Shown in pieces: positions 34,318-42,735 of a stretch of 64,000 nucleotides of DNA. The DNA lies in contig NZ_JANHDP010000003.1 of NCBI RefSeq assembly GCF_024494695.1, positions 124,001 to 188,000 on the forward strand, read 5' to 3'. Position 1 is the first letter of the stretch. The number at the start of each line of letters is the position of its first letter. The stretch is from Natronoarchaeum rubrum (GTDB lineage: Archaea; Halobacteriota; Halobacteria; Halobacteriales; Natronoarchaeaceae). The notes under the pieces are model-generated. The model was given only the letters and a program-made list of their open reading frames with translations, had not been told where the DNA came from and did no database searches. The translations under genes and the position numbers were made by a program.

Positions 34318-35325
34318 CTAGTAGCCGCCCTCGGCCCCCTGTTCGTCGATCGGCCCAGCGAAGACGCCGTAGAGGAACTTGAAGTACCACAGCACGAGCA
34401 ACAGCACCGGCAGGCCGAGCACGGTGACGAGGTTGAGTGCGAGCGGCGACACCACGGCGGCCTCTACCGTGAGCCCGCTGGCCGGGTAGATCGTCGGATA
34501 CAGCAACCGGGCGACGAGAGCGACCAGCAAGGCAGAGAGCCCCAACGTGCTGGCGAACCAGAGCCGATGACGGCCCAGTCGGGCGAGGACGATACCGCCG
34601 AGACCCAGTGCGACGCTCCCGATCACCACGGCAACTGCCGACGGCGTCAGTAGTAGGCCCCGTACGCCGACGGGGTCCGTCCAGAGAACGACCGCGAGGA
34701 GGACGACGACGCCGCCGAGATACGCGAGCGTCGACACCGTCCCGTACCGTGCCATCTCGGCGGCGAGCGAGCCTCGCGTCTTCGCGGCGACGAAGGCCGC
34801 GCCGCTCGCCAGCGAGAGCGCGACCAGGCCGATCCCCGTCAGGAGACTCGGTGCGCTGAGGGCGGGCGTCCCGAAGATCCAGCTCCCGACGAGCGTCCCG
34901 AGCAGGAGCGGCGTGATCGTGCTCCCGAAGACGAACAGTCGATCGCACGTTTGCTGCCAGAGCTCGTCCTCGCGCTGTTCCCGGAGTTCGGGCGAGACGC
35001 CGCGGAACACCAGCCCCATCACGACGGCGATGGCGAGCAGGTAGTGCTCGCTGAGCAGTCGCGAGTAGATCGGCGGAAACGCCGCGAGCAGGGTCGTCCC
35101 GAAAGCGACCAGCCACACCTCGTTGGCGTCCCAGACAGGCCCGAACGCCGCGAGCAGGGTCTCGCGGTCGTGCTCGTCGCGTGTCGCGTAGAGCATCCCG
35201 ATCCCGAAGTCGAACCCGTCGAGGGCGACGTACATCGCGAGCGTGAACATGACGACGCCGAACCAGATCGTCGGGAGCGACGGGACCAGGTACTGCTCGG
35301 TCGAGAGCATCAGCGGGCTAATCAT
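34318..35325 (-). CDS. cydB: Cytochrome bd oxidase subunit II
   Basis: 335 residues, eight or nine membrane helices. The family opening TIWFGVVMFTLAMYVALDGF - DFGIGMLYA and PVWDANEVWLVAFGTTLLAA are present. With CydA it forms the quinol:oxygen oxidoreductase that works at low oxygen and resists cyanide. It starts 8 bp inside the cydA stop region (ATG 35325, cydA TAG 35318-35320), so translation is coupled. No CydX-like small subunit is seen after it. Confidence 0.96.
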   Translation of the reverse strand: MISPLMLSTEQYLVPSLPTIWFGVVMFTLAMYVALDGFDFGIGMLYATRDEHDRETLLAAFGPVWDANEVWLVAFGTTLLAAFPPIYSRLLSEHYLLAIAVVMGLVFRGVSPELREQREDELWQQTCDRLFVFGSTITPLLLGTLVGSWIFGTPALSAPSLLTGIGLVALSLASGAAFVAAKTRGSLAAEMARYGTVSTLAYLGGVVVLLAVVLWTDPVGVRGLLLTPSAVAVVIGSVALGLGGIVLARLGRHRLWFASTLGLSALLVALVARLLYPTIYPASGLTVEAAVVSPLALNLVTVLGLPVLLLVLWYFKFLYGVFAGPIDEQGAEGGY

Positions 35326-36775
35326 CGGAACTCACCAGGGGAAGCCGCGGCCGGTCGGTGTCCGACTCCTCGCGCACGCCCAGCCGAACGAGTTCGCCCT
35401 CAATCAGCCACTTGAATGCGAAGCCGAACGCGGCGAGCAAGACGATGTAGAGCGCCACGAACGCCACGAGTGTCGTGGTCGCCTCGGCCCCGGTGAGCGT
35501 CGTCGAGGCGGCGTCTTGCGTCTTGAGGACGCCCTGTATCACCCACGGTTGTCTCCCGATCTCCGTGACGTACCACCCGGTCAGGAGTGCTGCGAACCCC
35601 AGCGGCGTCGCCAACGTCATCGCTCGCAAGTAGCGGTCGCTCTCGGACAACCGCCCCTTGCGCAGGAGATTGCCGCCCCAGAGGGCGAGCCCGATAAAGA
35701 GGAACCCGAGCCCGACCATGAAGCGGAACGACCAGAACACCAGGGCGACGGGCGGGTTGTCGTCGTACTCGTGTAATCCGACCACCTCCTCGGAGAAGTC
35801 GCCGCCGCTCGCGAGGAACGATCCCATCGCCGGGAGGCTGATCGTCCAGAGGTTGTCGGTCCGCGGGTCAGTCAGCGAGTCGACGCTCTTCGGGATGGCG
35901 ATGAGGTGGAGGTCCGCCTGTCCCGTATCGTAGTGAGCCTCCATCGCGGCGAACTTCTGTTCTTGAGTGTCGGCGACGTGCCGGCCGTAGGCGTCGCCGT
36001 GGACCGCCTGTAGCGGCGCGGTGAGCAACAGGAGGACGACGGCGGCGCGCAGCGCCGTGTTCCACGCCTCGGAGTTTCGCTTCCGCCAGACGAAGTACGC
36101 CGAGACGCCGGCGACCAGCAGCGTGACGGAGATCACCGAGGCGTTGATCATGTGGACGTACATCCACGGGAGCCGCGGCGTCAGGAAGGCGGCGACCGGA
36201 TCGGTCAGCTGAGCGACCTCCATCCCGTTGCGCTCGACGAGTTCGAAGCCCTGCGGCGTCTGCATCCAGGCGTTGACGACGAGGATCCAGAAGCCCGAGA
36301 GCCACGCGCCGACGCCGGTCAGCACCGACGACAGCACGAAGGTCCGATCGGAAACGCGCTCGCGGCCGAACAGCAGGACGCCGAGGAAGACGGCTTCGAG
36401 GAAGAAGGCCATCTTGGCCTCGAACGCGAGCGGCCCGCCGATCATCTCGCCCGCTGCCTCGGCGAACACGGGGAAGTTCGTGCCGAACTGGAAACTCATC
36501 GGGATCCCGGTGACCGTCCCCATGACGAACCCGATGCCGAACAGCTTCACCCAGAACTCCCGAAGGCGGGCGTACCGCGGGTCGCCAGTCCTGACGTCTT
36601 TCCAGGTGAAGTATACGATGAACGGTGCCAGTCCGATCGACAGCGAGGCGAACAGTATGTGGACGCTGATCGTCCAGCCGAACTGGACTCGGCTCGCGAC
36701 CTCCGCCGACAGGAGCGGGGCGGCCGGTATCGCCTCGAGTACTGTCGAAAGCAGTATTGCAGATACTGGTACCAT
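35318..36775 (-). CDS. cydA: Cytochrome bd oxidase subunit I
   Basis: 485 residues, nine membrane helices. Heme-ligand regions are recognisable: WTISVHILFASLSIGLAPF (heme b595 side His), MYVHMINASVISVTLLVAGV (His of b558) and FRFMVGLGFLFIGLALWGG (Met of b558). The quinol-side motif GWYVTEIGRQPWVIQGVLKT is intact. The Q-loop is short, as in archaeal and Bacillus-type bd oxidases. It oxidises quinol and reduces oxygen to water. A hairpin that covers an AGGAG ribosome-binding site lies 9-25 nt before the ATG. Confidence 0.96.
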   Translation of the reverse strand: MVPVSAILLSTVLEAIPAAPLLSAEVASRVQFGWTISVHILFASLSIGLAPFIVYFTWKDVRTGDPRYARLREFWVKLFGIGFVMGTVTGIPMSFQFGTNFPVFAEAAGEMIGGPLAFEAKMAFFLEAVFLGVLLFGRERVSDRTFVLSSVLTGVGAWLSGFWILVVNAWMQTPQGFELVERNGMEVAQLTDPVAAFLTPRLPWMYVHMINASVISVTLLVAGVSAYFVWRKRNSEAWNTALRAAVVLLLLTAPLQAVHGDAYGRHVADTQEQKFAAMEAHYDTGQADLHLIAIPKSVDSLTDPRTDNLWTISLPAMGSFLASGGDFSEEVVGLHEYDDNPPVALVFWSFRFMVGLGFLFIGLALWGGNLLRKGRLSESDRYLRAMTLATPLGFAALLTGWYVTEIGRQPWVIQGVLKTQDAASTTLTGAEATTTLVAFVALYIVLLAAFGFAFKWLIEGELVRLGVREESDTDRPRLPLVSSDD

Positions 36776-36783
36776 GTGGACAC

Positions 36784-36800
36784 GTCTCCTAGTTACCAGG
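36784..36800 (-). promoter_or_regulatory. Hairpin covering the cydA Shine-Dalgarno sequence
   Basis: On the mRNA strand CTCCTGGTAACTAGGAG folds into a 7-bp stem (CTCCTGG with CTAGGAG, one G-U pair) with a UAA loop. The AGGAG arm lies 9 bases before ATG 36775 and matches the 3' end of 16S rRNA. Pairing would block ribosome entry. The likely TATA box is TATATAAAAAG at 36861-36871, giving a leader of about 65 nt, unusual here where most mRNAs look leaderless. Confidence 0.55.
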
Positions 36801-36860
36801 AGGGACCAGTACGGCGATAAACCTGGACGCGATTCTACGACCCTGAGAATGGCGGGTCTT

Positions 36861-36871
36861 TTTATATACTT
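36861..36871 (-). promoter_or_regulatory. TATA box of cydAB
   Basis: TATATAAAAAG on the minus strand, the most AT-rich stretch of the gap between cydA and the 3-hydroxyacyl-CoA dehydrogenase gene. It predicts transcription from about 36840 and a structured leader. A second, nearer TATA-like GTTTATC is at 36819-36825. Confidence 0.5.
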
Positions 36872-36901
36872 GCGGCGGCGCCGCCTGCAGTGACCGCGCC
36901 G

Positions 36902-37768
36902 TCAGCCGTCGTAGACGTAAAACCCCTCACCGGTCTTTTTGCCGAGGTCGCCGGCGTCGACCTTGCGCCGGAGGAGATACGCCGGGCGGTATCGATCGCC
37001 CAGTTCCTCCTGCAGCGTCTCGGAGGCGTGGAGCACGACGTCCAGCCCGATGTGGTCGGCCAGCTCCAAGGGACCCATCGGGACGTTGGTTCCGAGTTTC
37101 ATCCCGCGGTCGATGTCGTCCTTGGTCGCGACGCCTTCGTCGAACGCGCGGATGCCCTCGTTGAGCCACGGCATCAGGATGCGGTTGGTGACGAACCCGG
37201 GCTTGTCGTCGGCTTCCCACGTCTCCTTGTCCAGATCCTCGGAGAACGCGTGCGCCAGGTCGACCGCGCCGTCGCTCGTCTTCTCGCCGACCACGACCTC
37301 GACGCCGTCCATCACCGGAACGGGGTTCATGAAGTGCAGGCCGACGACCCGCTCGGGGCTGTGGGTCGCGCTCGCGATCCGAGTGATCGAGAGCGTGCTG
37401 GTGTTCGTCCCGAGCAGCACGTCCTCGTCGACGTGTTCTTCGAGGTCGTCGAACACGTCCTGCTTGACGTCCATGTCCTCGACGACGGCCTCGACGACGA
37501 GATCGCAGTCCGCGAGATCGGCGAGCTCCGTCGTCCCCTCGATGCGCTCGCGCGCCGCCTCGGCGTCGCTTTCGCCGAGCGCGCCCCTGTCGACCAGACG
37601 GCCGAGGCTGTCGTCGATCGAGTCGAATCCGCCGTCGACGTACGCTCGCTCGACGTCGCGCATCACCACGTCGTAACCGGCGGTCGCCGCGACCTGTGCG
37701 ATGCCACTGCCCATCGTGCCCGCGCCGACGACGCCGACGCGCGAGACCGAATCGAGTGTCCGGACCAT
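36902..37768 (-). CDS. 3-hydroxyacyl-CoA dehydrogenase family protein
   Basis: 288 residues. NAD-binding motif VGVVGAGTMGSGIAQVAATA (residues 10-29), the catalytic-domain signature THSPERVVGLHFMNPVPVMD (His of the His-Glu dyad), and the C-terminal GFVTNRILMPWLNEGIRAFD - PMGPLELADHIGLDV. It oxidises 3-hydroxyacyl-CoA (typically 3-hydroxybutyryl-CoA) in fatty acid or butyrate-type metabolism. Length is that of single-domain monofunctional enzymes. ATG 37768 lies just ahead of the Rossmann fold; the gene is divergent from the DUF7409 gene. Confidence 0.93.
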   Translation of the reverse strand: MVRTLDSVSRVGVVGAGTMGSGIAQVAATAGYDVVMRDVERAYVDGGFDSIDDSLGRLVDRGALGESDAEAARERIEGTTELADLADCDLVVEAVVEDMDVKQDVFDDLEEHVDEDVLLGTNTSTLSITRIASATHSPERVVGLHFMNPVPVMDGVEVVVGEKTSDGAVDLAHAFSEDLDKETWEADDKPGFVTNRILMPWLNEGIRAFDEGVATKDDIDRGMKLGTNVPMGPLELADHIGLDVVLHASETLQEELGDRYRPAYLLRRKVDAGDLGKKTGEGFYVYDG

Positions 37769-37908
37769 GCGTGAACGTGTGACGCGAGTGCGATAAACGT
37801 TTGTTCCCGCTGACCGGTAACGCAACGAATCGGTGTCAGACGCCGTCCCGTCCCCGGAACGGCTGGAGAAAGTTTCAAGAACCCGGGGAAACATCGTTCC
37901 ACAACCCG

Positions 37909-38724
37909 GTGAGGGCCGTGACACGAACGGAAGACGCCGACGAGGAGTTGCTCGAACTCCGGTACGTCGGCCCGGCGACGGCGTCCACGCTCGCAGCGGA
38001 GTCGGTGACGGTCGCCGACGTCCGCGAGAAGCGGGTGTCCTATCAGCTACTCGTCGACGCCGGCATCAACGCTGGCGTGGCGACGAAGATCCGGCGGTGG
38101 CACTCGCTGCCGTGGACGTTCGACGGCGAGGAGCACCACCTCGACCGGCGCTCGCAGAACGTTCGGCACCTTCAGGACGACGAGCGCGAGTGGGTCGCCG
38201 CCAGCAGCGACTGGCGCGAGGACGACGCGGCGTCGAGCGGCACCGAGAGCGACGATGGCGACGAGACGGCGCTCACGGACGACGACTGGGAGCGCGACGA
38301 CGCTGCGGCGCGGGACGAGAACGCGTCTCGGGACGACGATCGCCCCGTCCTAACCGCGGGTGACTGGCAACCCGCGGGTGACGACACACGCGACGACGCG
38401 AACGCATCGGCAGACGCGGCGTCTGACGACCCCCTCACCGACGGGGACTGGACGCCCGACGACGTCGGCGACGCCGCGGAGACCGACGGGAGCGGCTCCG
38501 CACGGGCCCGGGAGTCCGCGTGGCGCCGCGAAGCGCGAGCCGATCCCGTCACCGCGATTCCCGGACTCGACGAGGACGTCGCCGCGACGCTGGTCGACGC
38601 CAGCGTGACGAGCGCGCGGCGGCTGGCGACCGCCGATCCGGAGCACGTCGGCAAAGTACTCGACCTGCCGACCGAGACGGTTCGTGAGTGGGTCGACGCC
38701 GCGTCGAACTACGTCGACGGGTAG
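37909..38724 (+). CDS. DUF7409-type helix-hairpin-helix protein
   Basis: About 271 residues. N-terminal helix-hairpin-helix-like segment (LRYVGPATASTLAAESVTVA, VSYQLLVDAGINAGVATKIR, RWHSLPWTFDG), a long acidic linker with repeated DDxWxxD words (ALTDDDWERDD; VLTAGDWQPAG; PLTDGDWTPDD), and a second C-terminal HhH (VTAIPGLDEDVAATLVDASV, TSARRLATADPEHV). The two HhH units suggest binding to DNA or protein, in the style of RNA polymerase alpha or Rad51-type N-terminal domains. GTG 37909 or GTG 37918 are possible starts. Confidence 0.6.
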   Translation: MRAVTRTEDADEELLELRYVGPATASTLAAESVTVADVREKRVSYQLLVDAGINAGVATKIRRWHSLPWTFDGEEHHLDRRSQNVRHLQDDEREWVAASSDWREDDAASSGTESDDGDETALTDDDWERDDAAARDENASRDDDRPVLTAGDWQPAGDDTRDDANASADAASDDPLTDGDWTPDDVGDAAETDGSGSARARESAWRREARADPVTAIPGLDEDVAATLVDASVTSARRLATADPEHVGKVLDLPTETVREWVDAASNYVDG

Positions 38725-38739
38725 TCAGACCGGTTATTA

Positions 38740-38753
38740 ACTACGTTCGTAGT
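38740..38753. promoter_or_regulatory. Inverted repeat upstream of fba-fbp
   Basis: ACTACG-TT-CGTAGT, perfect 6-bp arms, 16 bp after the DUF7409 stop. It could be a regulator site for fba-fbp or a terminator of the preceding gene. Confidence 0.45.
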
Positions 38754-38780
38754 AATGCGAGTTTAGGCGATATTGCGCAA

Positions 38781-38805
38781 TTAGAATCCTCTATAAAGAT
38801 TCTAA
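38781..38805. promoter_or_regulatory. Candidate operator upstream of fba-fbp
   Basis: TTAGAATC (38781-38788) and GATTCTAA (38798-38805), perfect 8-bp arms with a 9-bp spacer that itself holds CTATAAA. The full AT-rich dyad is centred about 60 bp before the fba TATA box. Such arms in an otherwise GC-rich genome suggest a transcription factor site. Confidence 0.6.
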
Positions 38806-38849
38806 CCGCCTCCTACACCGTATTATGGTTTTGCGGTTCGACCGGCATC

Positions 38850-38858
38850 TATATATAC
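38850..38858 (+). promoter_or_regulatory. TATA box of fba-fbp
   Basis: TATATATAC centred about 28 nt before the ATG at 38882, fitting a leaderless transcript. Confidence 0.65.
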
Positions 38859-38881
38859 TGCATGATTGGATTTCGAAATAG

Positions 38882-39679
38882 ATGTTCCCGCTGACCGACG
38901 AGGCGATCGCGCGCGACGGGAAGGTACTGATCCTCGCGATGGACCACGGGTTAGAGCACGGGCCGACCGACTTCGAGGCCGTTCCCGAGACGCTCGACCC
39001 CGAGACGGTGTTCGAGGCTGCGACCCACGACGCGGTGACGGCGATGGCGGTCCAGAAGGGCGTCGCGGAGACGTACTACCCCTCCTACGAAGACGACGTG
39101 GCTCTCCTCGCGAAGCTCAACGGGACGAGTAACCTCTGGATGGGCGAGCCCTACTCTCCGAAGAACTGGTCGGTCGAGTACGCCGCCGAGCTCGGGGCCG
39201 ACGCGGTCGGCTACACAGTCTATCCGGGGTCGAACCGCGAGCCGGAAATGTTCGAGGAGTTCCGCGACGCCCAGGAGTCCGCGCGCGACCACGACCTCCC
39301 GGTCGTGATGTGGTCGTACGCCCGCGGTCAGGGCCTCAAGAACGACACCAAAGACGAGGTGATCGCCTACGCCTCGCGGATCGGTCTCGAACTCGGCGCC
39401 GACGTGGCGAAGGTGAAGTACCCGGGTAGCAAGACGGGCATGGAGTGGGCTGTCGACGCCGCGGGCGACACCAAAGTCGTGATGAGCGGCGGCTCGAAGG
39501 TCGACGACTACCAGTTCCTGGAGAGCGTCGAGTCGGTGATCGACGCCGGCGGCGCCGGGCTCGCGGTCGGCCGCAACGTCTGGCAGCGCGAGAATCCCGA
39601 GCGCATCCTCGACGCGCTCGAAAAGGTGATCTTCGAGGAACAGACCGCAGAAGCGGCGCTCTCGGAGGTGGAATCGTGA
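38882..39679 (+). CDS. Fructose-1,6-bisphosphate aldolase, archaeal class I (DhnA family)
   Basis: 265 residues. VLILAMDHGLEHGPTDFEAV opens the TIM barrel, and ADVAKVKYPGSKTGMEWAVD contains the Schiff-base lysine; VVMSGGSKVDDYQFLESVES and AGGAGLAVGRNVWQREN form the phosphate-binding strands of the family. It interconverts fructose-1,6-bisphosphate and triose phosphates; in haloarchaea mainly for gluconeogenesis. The next gene, fbp, starts inside its stop (GTGA at 39676-39679), so the two consecutive gluconeogenic steps are encoded together. Confidence 0.94.
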   Translation: MFPLTDEAIARDGKVLILAMDHGLEHGPTDFEAVPETLDPETVFEAATHDAVTAMAVQKGVAETYYPSYEDDVALLAKLNGTSNLWMGEPYSPKNWSVEYAAELGADAVGYTVYPGSNREPEMFEEFRDAQESARDHDLPVVMWSYARGQGLKNDTKDEVIAYASRIGLELGADVAKVKYPGSKTGMEWAVDAAGDTKVVMSGGSKVDDYQFLESVESVIDAGGAGLAVGRNVWQRENPERILDALEKVIFEEQTAEAALSEVES

Positions 39680-40554
39680 GCGAGCAGCTCGCGCCGACCG
39701 ACGCCGACCGCTACGACCGGATCGTCGACGAGGTGTTCGCGACGGTCGCCGACGCCACGCCGGAACTCCGCGACGCGATCCGCGGACGCCGCGGCGAAAC
39801 AGATGCCGAGAACCCGAGCGGCGACCAGCAACTCGAAGCCGACCGGTGGTTCGACCGCCTTCTGGCCGACCGTCTCGGCGCTATCGACGGCGTCGGCGCC
39901 TACGCCAGCGAGGAGCGCGCCGAGCCGATCGACTGCGGCTCGGGCGTGAGCCTCACGGTCGACCCGCTGGATGGCTCTTCGAACCTCGTCTCGAACAACC
40001 TCGTGGGGACGATCGTCGGCGTCTACGACGACGAGCTCCCCGCGGCGGGACGAGACATGATCGGCGCCGGCTTCGTCGTCTACGGACCGACGATCACGAT
40101 GATCCAGGCTCGCGGTGAGACGGTCGCGGAGTACGAGATCGTCGACGGCGAGCGTGAACCGCTCCGCGAGGGCTTCGAGCTGCCCGACGATCCGACCGTG
40201 TTCGGGTTCGGCGGCGGCGACGACGAGTGGCCCCCGGCGTTCCAGCGGTACGCCGACGACGCCCGCGAGGAGCTGAAACTGCGCTACGGCGGCGCGCTCG
40301 TCGGCGACGTCAACCAGGTGCTGCGCTACGGCGGCGTGTTCGCCTACCCAACCCTGGAGTCGCGCGAGGAAGGAAAGCTCCGCCTGCAGTTCGAGGCGAA
40401 CCCGATCGCGTACGTCGCGCGCGCCGCGGGCGGTGCGGCGTCCGACGGCGAGCGGTCGATTCTCGACGTGACCGCTGCACGGCTTCACCAGCGGACGCCG
40501 CTGTACGTCGGTAACGAGAAATTGATCCGGGAGCTTCCGGAGGAGCTTAACTGA
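39676..40554 (+). CDS. fbp: Class 1 fructose-1,6-bisphosphatase
   Basis: 292 residues. The metal-binding motif VDPLDGSSNLVSNNLVGTIV and the acidic YASEERAEPIDCG segment identify the FBPase/inositol phosphatase superfamily; RYGGALVGDVNQVLRYGGVF and the C-terminal AGGAASDGE closing strand are class 1 features. It dephosphorylates fructose-1,6-bisphosphate, the committed gluconeogenic step, directly after aldolase. GTG start 39676 overlaps the aldolase stop. Its 3' end overlaps the converging ABC permease stop by 8 bp. Confidence 0.93.
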   Translation: MSEQLAPTDADRYDRIVDEVFATVADATPELRDAIRGRRGETDAENPSGDQQLEADRWFDRLLADRLGAIDGVGAYASEERAEPIDCGSGVSLTVDPLDGSSNLVSNNLVGTIVGVYDDELPAAGRDMIGAGFVVYGPTITMIQARGETVAEYEIVDGEREPLREGFELPDDPTVFGFGGGDDEWPPAFQRYADDAREELKLRYGGALVGDVNQVLRYGGVFAYPTLESREEGKLRLQFEANPIAYVARAAGGAASDGERSILDVTAARLHQRTPLYVGNEKLIRELPEELN

Positions 40555-41392
40555 TCGTCGTGCGCTGGAACCGCACGTAGCCGATCGCCAGCGGGACGAC
40601 GATCCACAGCAGGGCGATGATGCCGCTGAACCAGTTTTGCAGGTAGATCGGTGCCTCGCTACCAGCCTGCAGGGACCCCAGCGAGCCCCCGAAGCCGAAG
40701 TCGAAGAACATGAGCAGGAACTTCTGGAGCGACGCCGAGGGCGTCGCCGTCGAAAGGAACTGGAACCAATCGGGCACACCGCCGGTGATTCTGACTGTCC
40801 CGTTCAGGAGATAATAAATGCCGATCGGGATGGCAGACCAGAGATACTGGAAGAGGATGATGGTGCCCGCGGCCAGCCCCATCGCCTTGCCACGGGAGTT
40901 GACACTGGCCGAAATGCTGACCGCGAAGACGGTGTACAGCATGGCGACCAGTAGCGTGAACACGAGGAACTCGAAGAACGATCCTGCGGGGAGTTCGCCG
41001 TACACGGCGAACATCACGACGGCGCCGACGCCGAAGCCGAGCAGCGTCGGCACCGCGAGGACGCCGAGCCGGCCCAGAACCTTCCCGAGAACGACTTCGC
41101 CTCTGACGATGGGAAGCGAGAGCAACATCCGAATGCTACCCGTATCACGTTCGCCGACGATCGACATGTAGCCGACGATCATGGCGAGAATCGGGATCAA
41201 CAGCAGCATCGGCGTACTCATGAAGTTCAGCGCCGCCGCGATGTCCGGATCGCCGCCGAGCGCCTTCGGCGCGTACGAAGCGATTCCGACGAACACGATC
41301 ATCAGCGCCGACAGCACCCACAGCATCTTCGAGCGCGCGGCGTCGGCGAAGTCCTTCTTCGCGACGTCGATCCAGGCGTTAGCTCCGCTCAT
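40547..41392 (-). CDS. ABC-2 type transporter permease
   Basis: 281 residues with six membrane helices. The DVAKKDFADAARSKMLWVLS start (elbow helix), GYMSIVGERDTGSIRMLLSL (the conserved ABC-2 GERE-like loop) and repeated hydrophobic helices fit NosY-type permeases. It starts inside the stop of the ATPase gene (ATGA overlap 41389-41392). The pair probably exports a substrate or supports cofactor insertion; which one cannot be told. Its tail runs antisense into the last 8 bp of fbp. Confidence 0.9.
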   Translation of the reverse strand: MSGANAWIDVAKKDFADAARSKMLWVLSALMIVFVGIASYAPKALGGDPDIAAALNFMSTPMLLLIPILAMIVGYMSIVGERDTGSIRMLLSLPIVRGEVVLGKVLGRLGVLAVPTLLGFGVGAVVMFAVYGELPAGSFFEFLVFTLLVAMLYTVFAVSISASVNSRGKAMGLAAGTIILFQYLWSAIPIGIYYLLNGTVRITGGVPDWFQFLSTATPSASLQKFLLMFFDFGFGGSLGSLQAGSEAPIYLQNWFSGIIALLWIVVPLAIGYVRFQRTTIS

Positions 41393-42339
41393 GCGTCCAC
41401 CTCCGCGGGCTCCGCGCTGGTGTCTACGCCCTTGGACGTGTAGCTCGCGAACAGGTCGTCGAGACTGGCCTGTTCGGTCGAGAAGTCGTCGACCGTGAGA
41501 CCGGCGTCCTCGATCGCCGAGAGCACCGCCGTCTTGCTCCCGCGCTCCGAGAGGCCGACCCGGATCGTCGAGCCCTCGATCGAGACGCTGGTGACGGCGT
41601 CGAGGTCGCGCAGCGAGCCGGCGACGCCGTCGGGCTGGCCGCCGACCTGAACCGTGAGCTGGGTGTCCGACCCGACTTCGTCACGGAGGCCTTCGATCGA
41701 GTCCTCGACGACCATCTGTCCCTCGTTCATGATACCGACGCGGTCACAGACCGCCTCGACCTGCCCGAGGATGTGACTGGAGAAGAACACGGTGGTGCCG
41801 CGCTCGTTCTCCTCGCGAACGATCTCGCGGAGCTCGCGCGCGCCGTTCGGGTCGAGCCCGGAGGTCGGCTCGTCGAGGATCAACAGTTCAGGATCGCCGA
41901 CCAGCGCCATCGCGAGACGAAGGCGCTGGCCCATCCCTTTCGAGAACCCGCCGGCCTTCCGGTCGGCGGCGTCGGCGAGCCCGACGCGTTCGAGGAGGGC
42001 CTGGGGATCGTCGTCGGTCTCTTTCACGTCGATCGCGAACTCGACGTGCTTGCGCGCAGTGAGCCGGTCGTACAGCCCGACGTCGTCCGGCAGGACGCCG
42101 ACGCGCTGGTGGATCTCCTTGATGTCGGACTGGGCGTCCAGGCCGAGCACCGTCGCCGTCCCATCCGTCGGGCGAATGTAATCGAGCAGCATGTTGATCG
42201 TCGTCGACTTTCCGGCCCCGTTGGGCCCGAGGAAGCCGTAGATCTCACCCGATCGGACGGTGAGATCGAGGCTGTCCACCGCGAGCACGTCGCCGAACTG
42301 CCGCGTCAGGTTTTGGGTTTCGATTGCTGGAGGACTCAT
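41389..42339 (-). CDS. ABC transporter ATP-binding protein
   Basis: 316 residues. Walker A GPNGAGKST (residues 38-46), Q-loop VGVLPDDVGLYDRLTARKHV, signature GFSKGMGQRLRLAMALVGDP, Walker B LLILDEPTSGLD, H-loop SSHILGQVE, and a C-terminal regulatory domain of about 90 residues as in NosF/DrrA-type exporters. Operon with the ABC-2 permease. TATA-like GTTTTATAAG (42367-42376) is about 30 nt before ATG 42339. Confidence 0.93.
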   Translation of the reverse strand: MSPPAIETQNLTRQFGDVLAVDSLDLTVRSGEIYGFLGPNGAGKSTTINMLLDYIRPTDGTATVLGLDAQSDIKEIHQRVGVLPDDVGLYDRLTARKHVEFAIDVKETDDDPQALLERVGLADAADRKAGGFSKGMGQRLRLAMALVGDPELLILDEPTSGLDPNGARELREIVREENERGTTVFFSSHILGQVEAVCDRVGIMNEGQMVVEDSIEGLRDEVGSDTQLTVQVGGQPDGVAGSLRDLDAVTSVSIEGSTIRVGLSERGSKTAVLSAIEDAGLTVDDFSTEQASLDDLFASYTSKGVDTSAEPAEVDA

Positions 42340-42735
42340 TCGTCGGTCGGAGCATCTTCGTCCAGACTTATAAAACAACCTACATTGAATAGGCGGAATG
42401 AACTGTCACGAAACCGACCCCGCTCGTCGACTGGGAAATCAGTCCCTACCGGAGCGTAGACGCTCTATTACAATGTCGAATCAGGCGCTATCTCGAAGCC
42501 GGACGCCGGGTGCGTCCGCCCGAATCGGGGGATTCGGGAGCCGCACTGTTCGGAGAGAGGACGTCCGCGCGACCCGCTGATGTGGGGCGGAACAGGACGC
42601 CGGGACCGGCCCGGAATTTTCGTTCCGTCTTTGATATGCTACCGTTCTCGGTGCCATCCGTCCGAGCGATATCGGCGTTGCTTTCGGAGCCCTAGCCCGC
42701 GTATTACAATCTGGCCCACGTCCCCCGTTCCCACT
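42340..42735. other. 396-bp gap without a supported gene
   Basis: The gap between the divergent ABC operon and the amphi-Trp gene holds the ABC TATA box (42367-42376), a TATTACAAT at 42466-42474 and a second TATTACAAT at 42702-42710, the latter about 28 nt before the amphi-Trp ATG. Only short open frames are present (for example 35 codons from 42473), none with protein-like composition. An RNA started from the first TATTACAAT is conceivable, but nothing else supports it. Confidence 0.5.
42702..42710 (+). promoter_or_regulatory. TATA box of the amphi-Trp gene
   Basis: TATTACAAT, centred about 29 nt before the ATG at 42736. An identical 9-mer lies at 42466-42474 in the same gap. Confidence 0.5.

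Noticed and set aside
42473..42580. 35-codon ORF with a TATTACAAT at its start
   Set aside because: The ATG lies inside the TATA-like word itself and the product is Arg/Ser-rich, unlike real haloarchaeal proteins.
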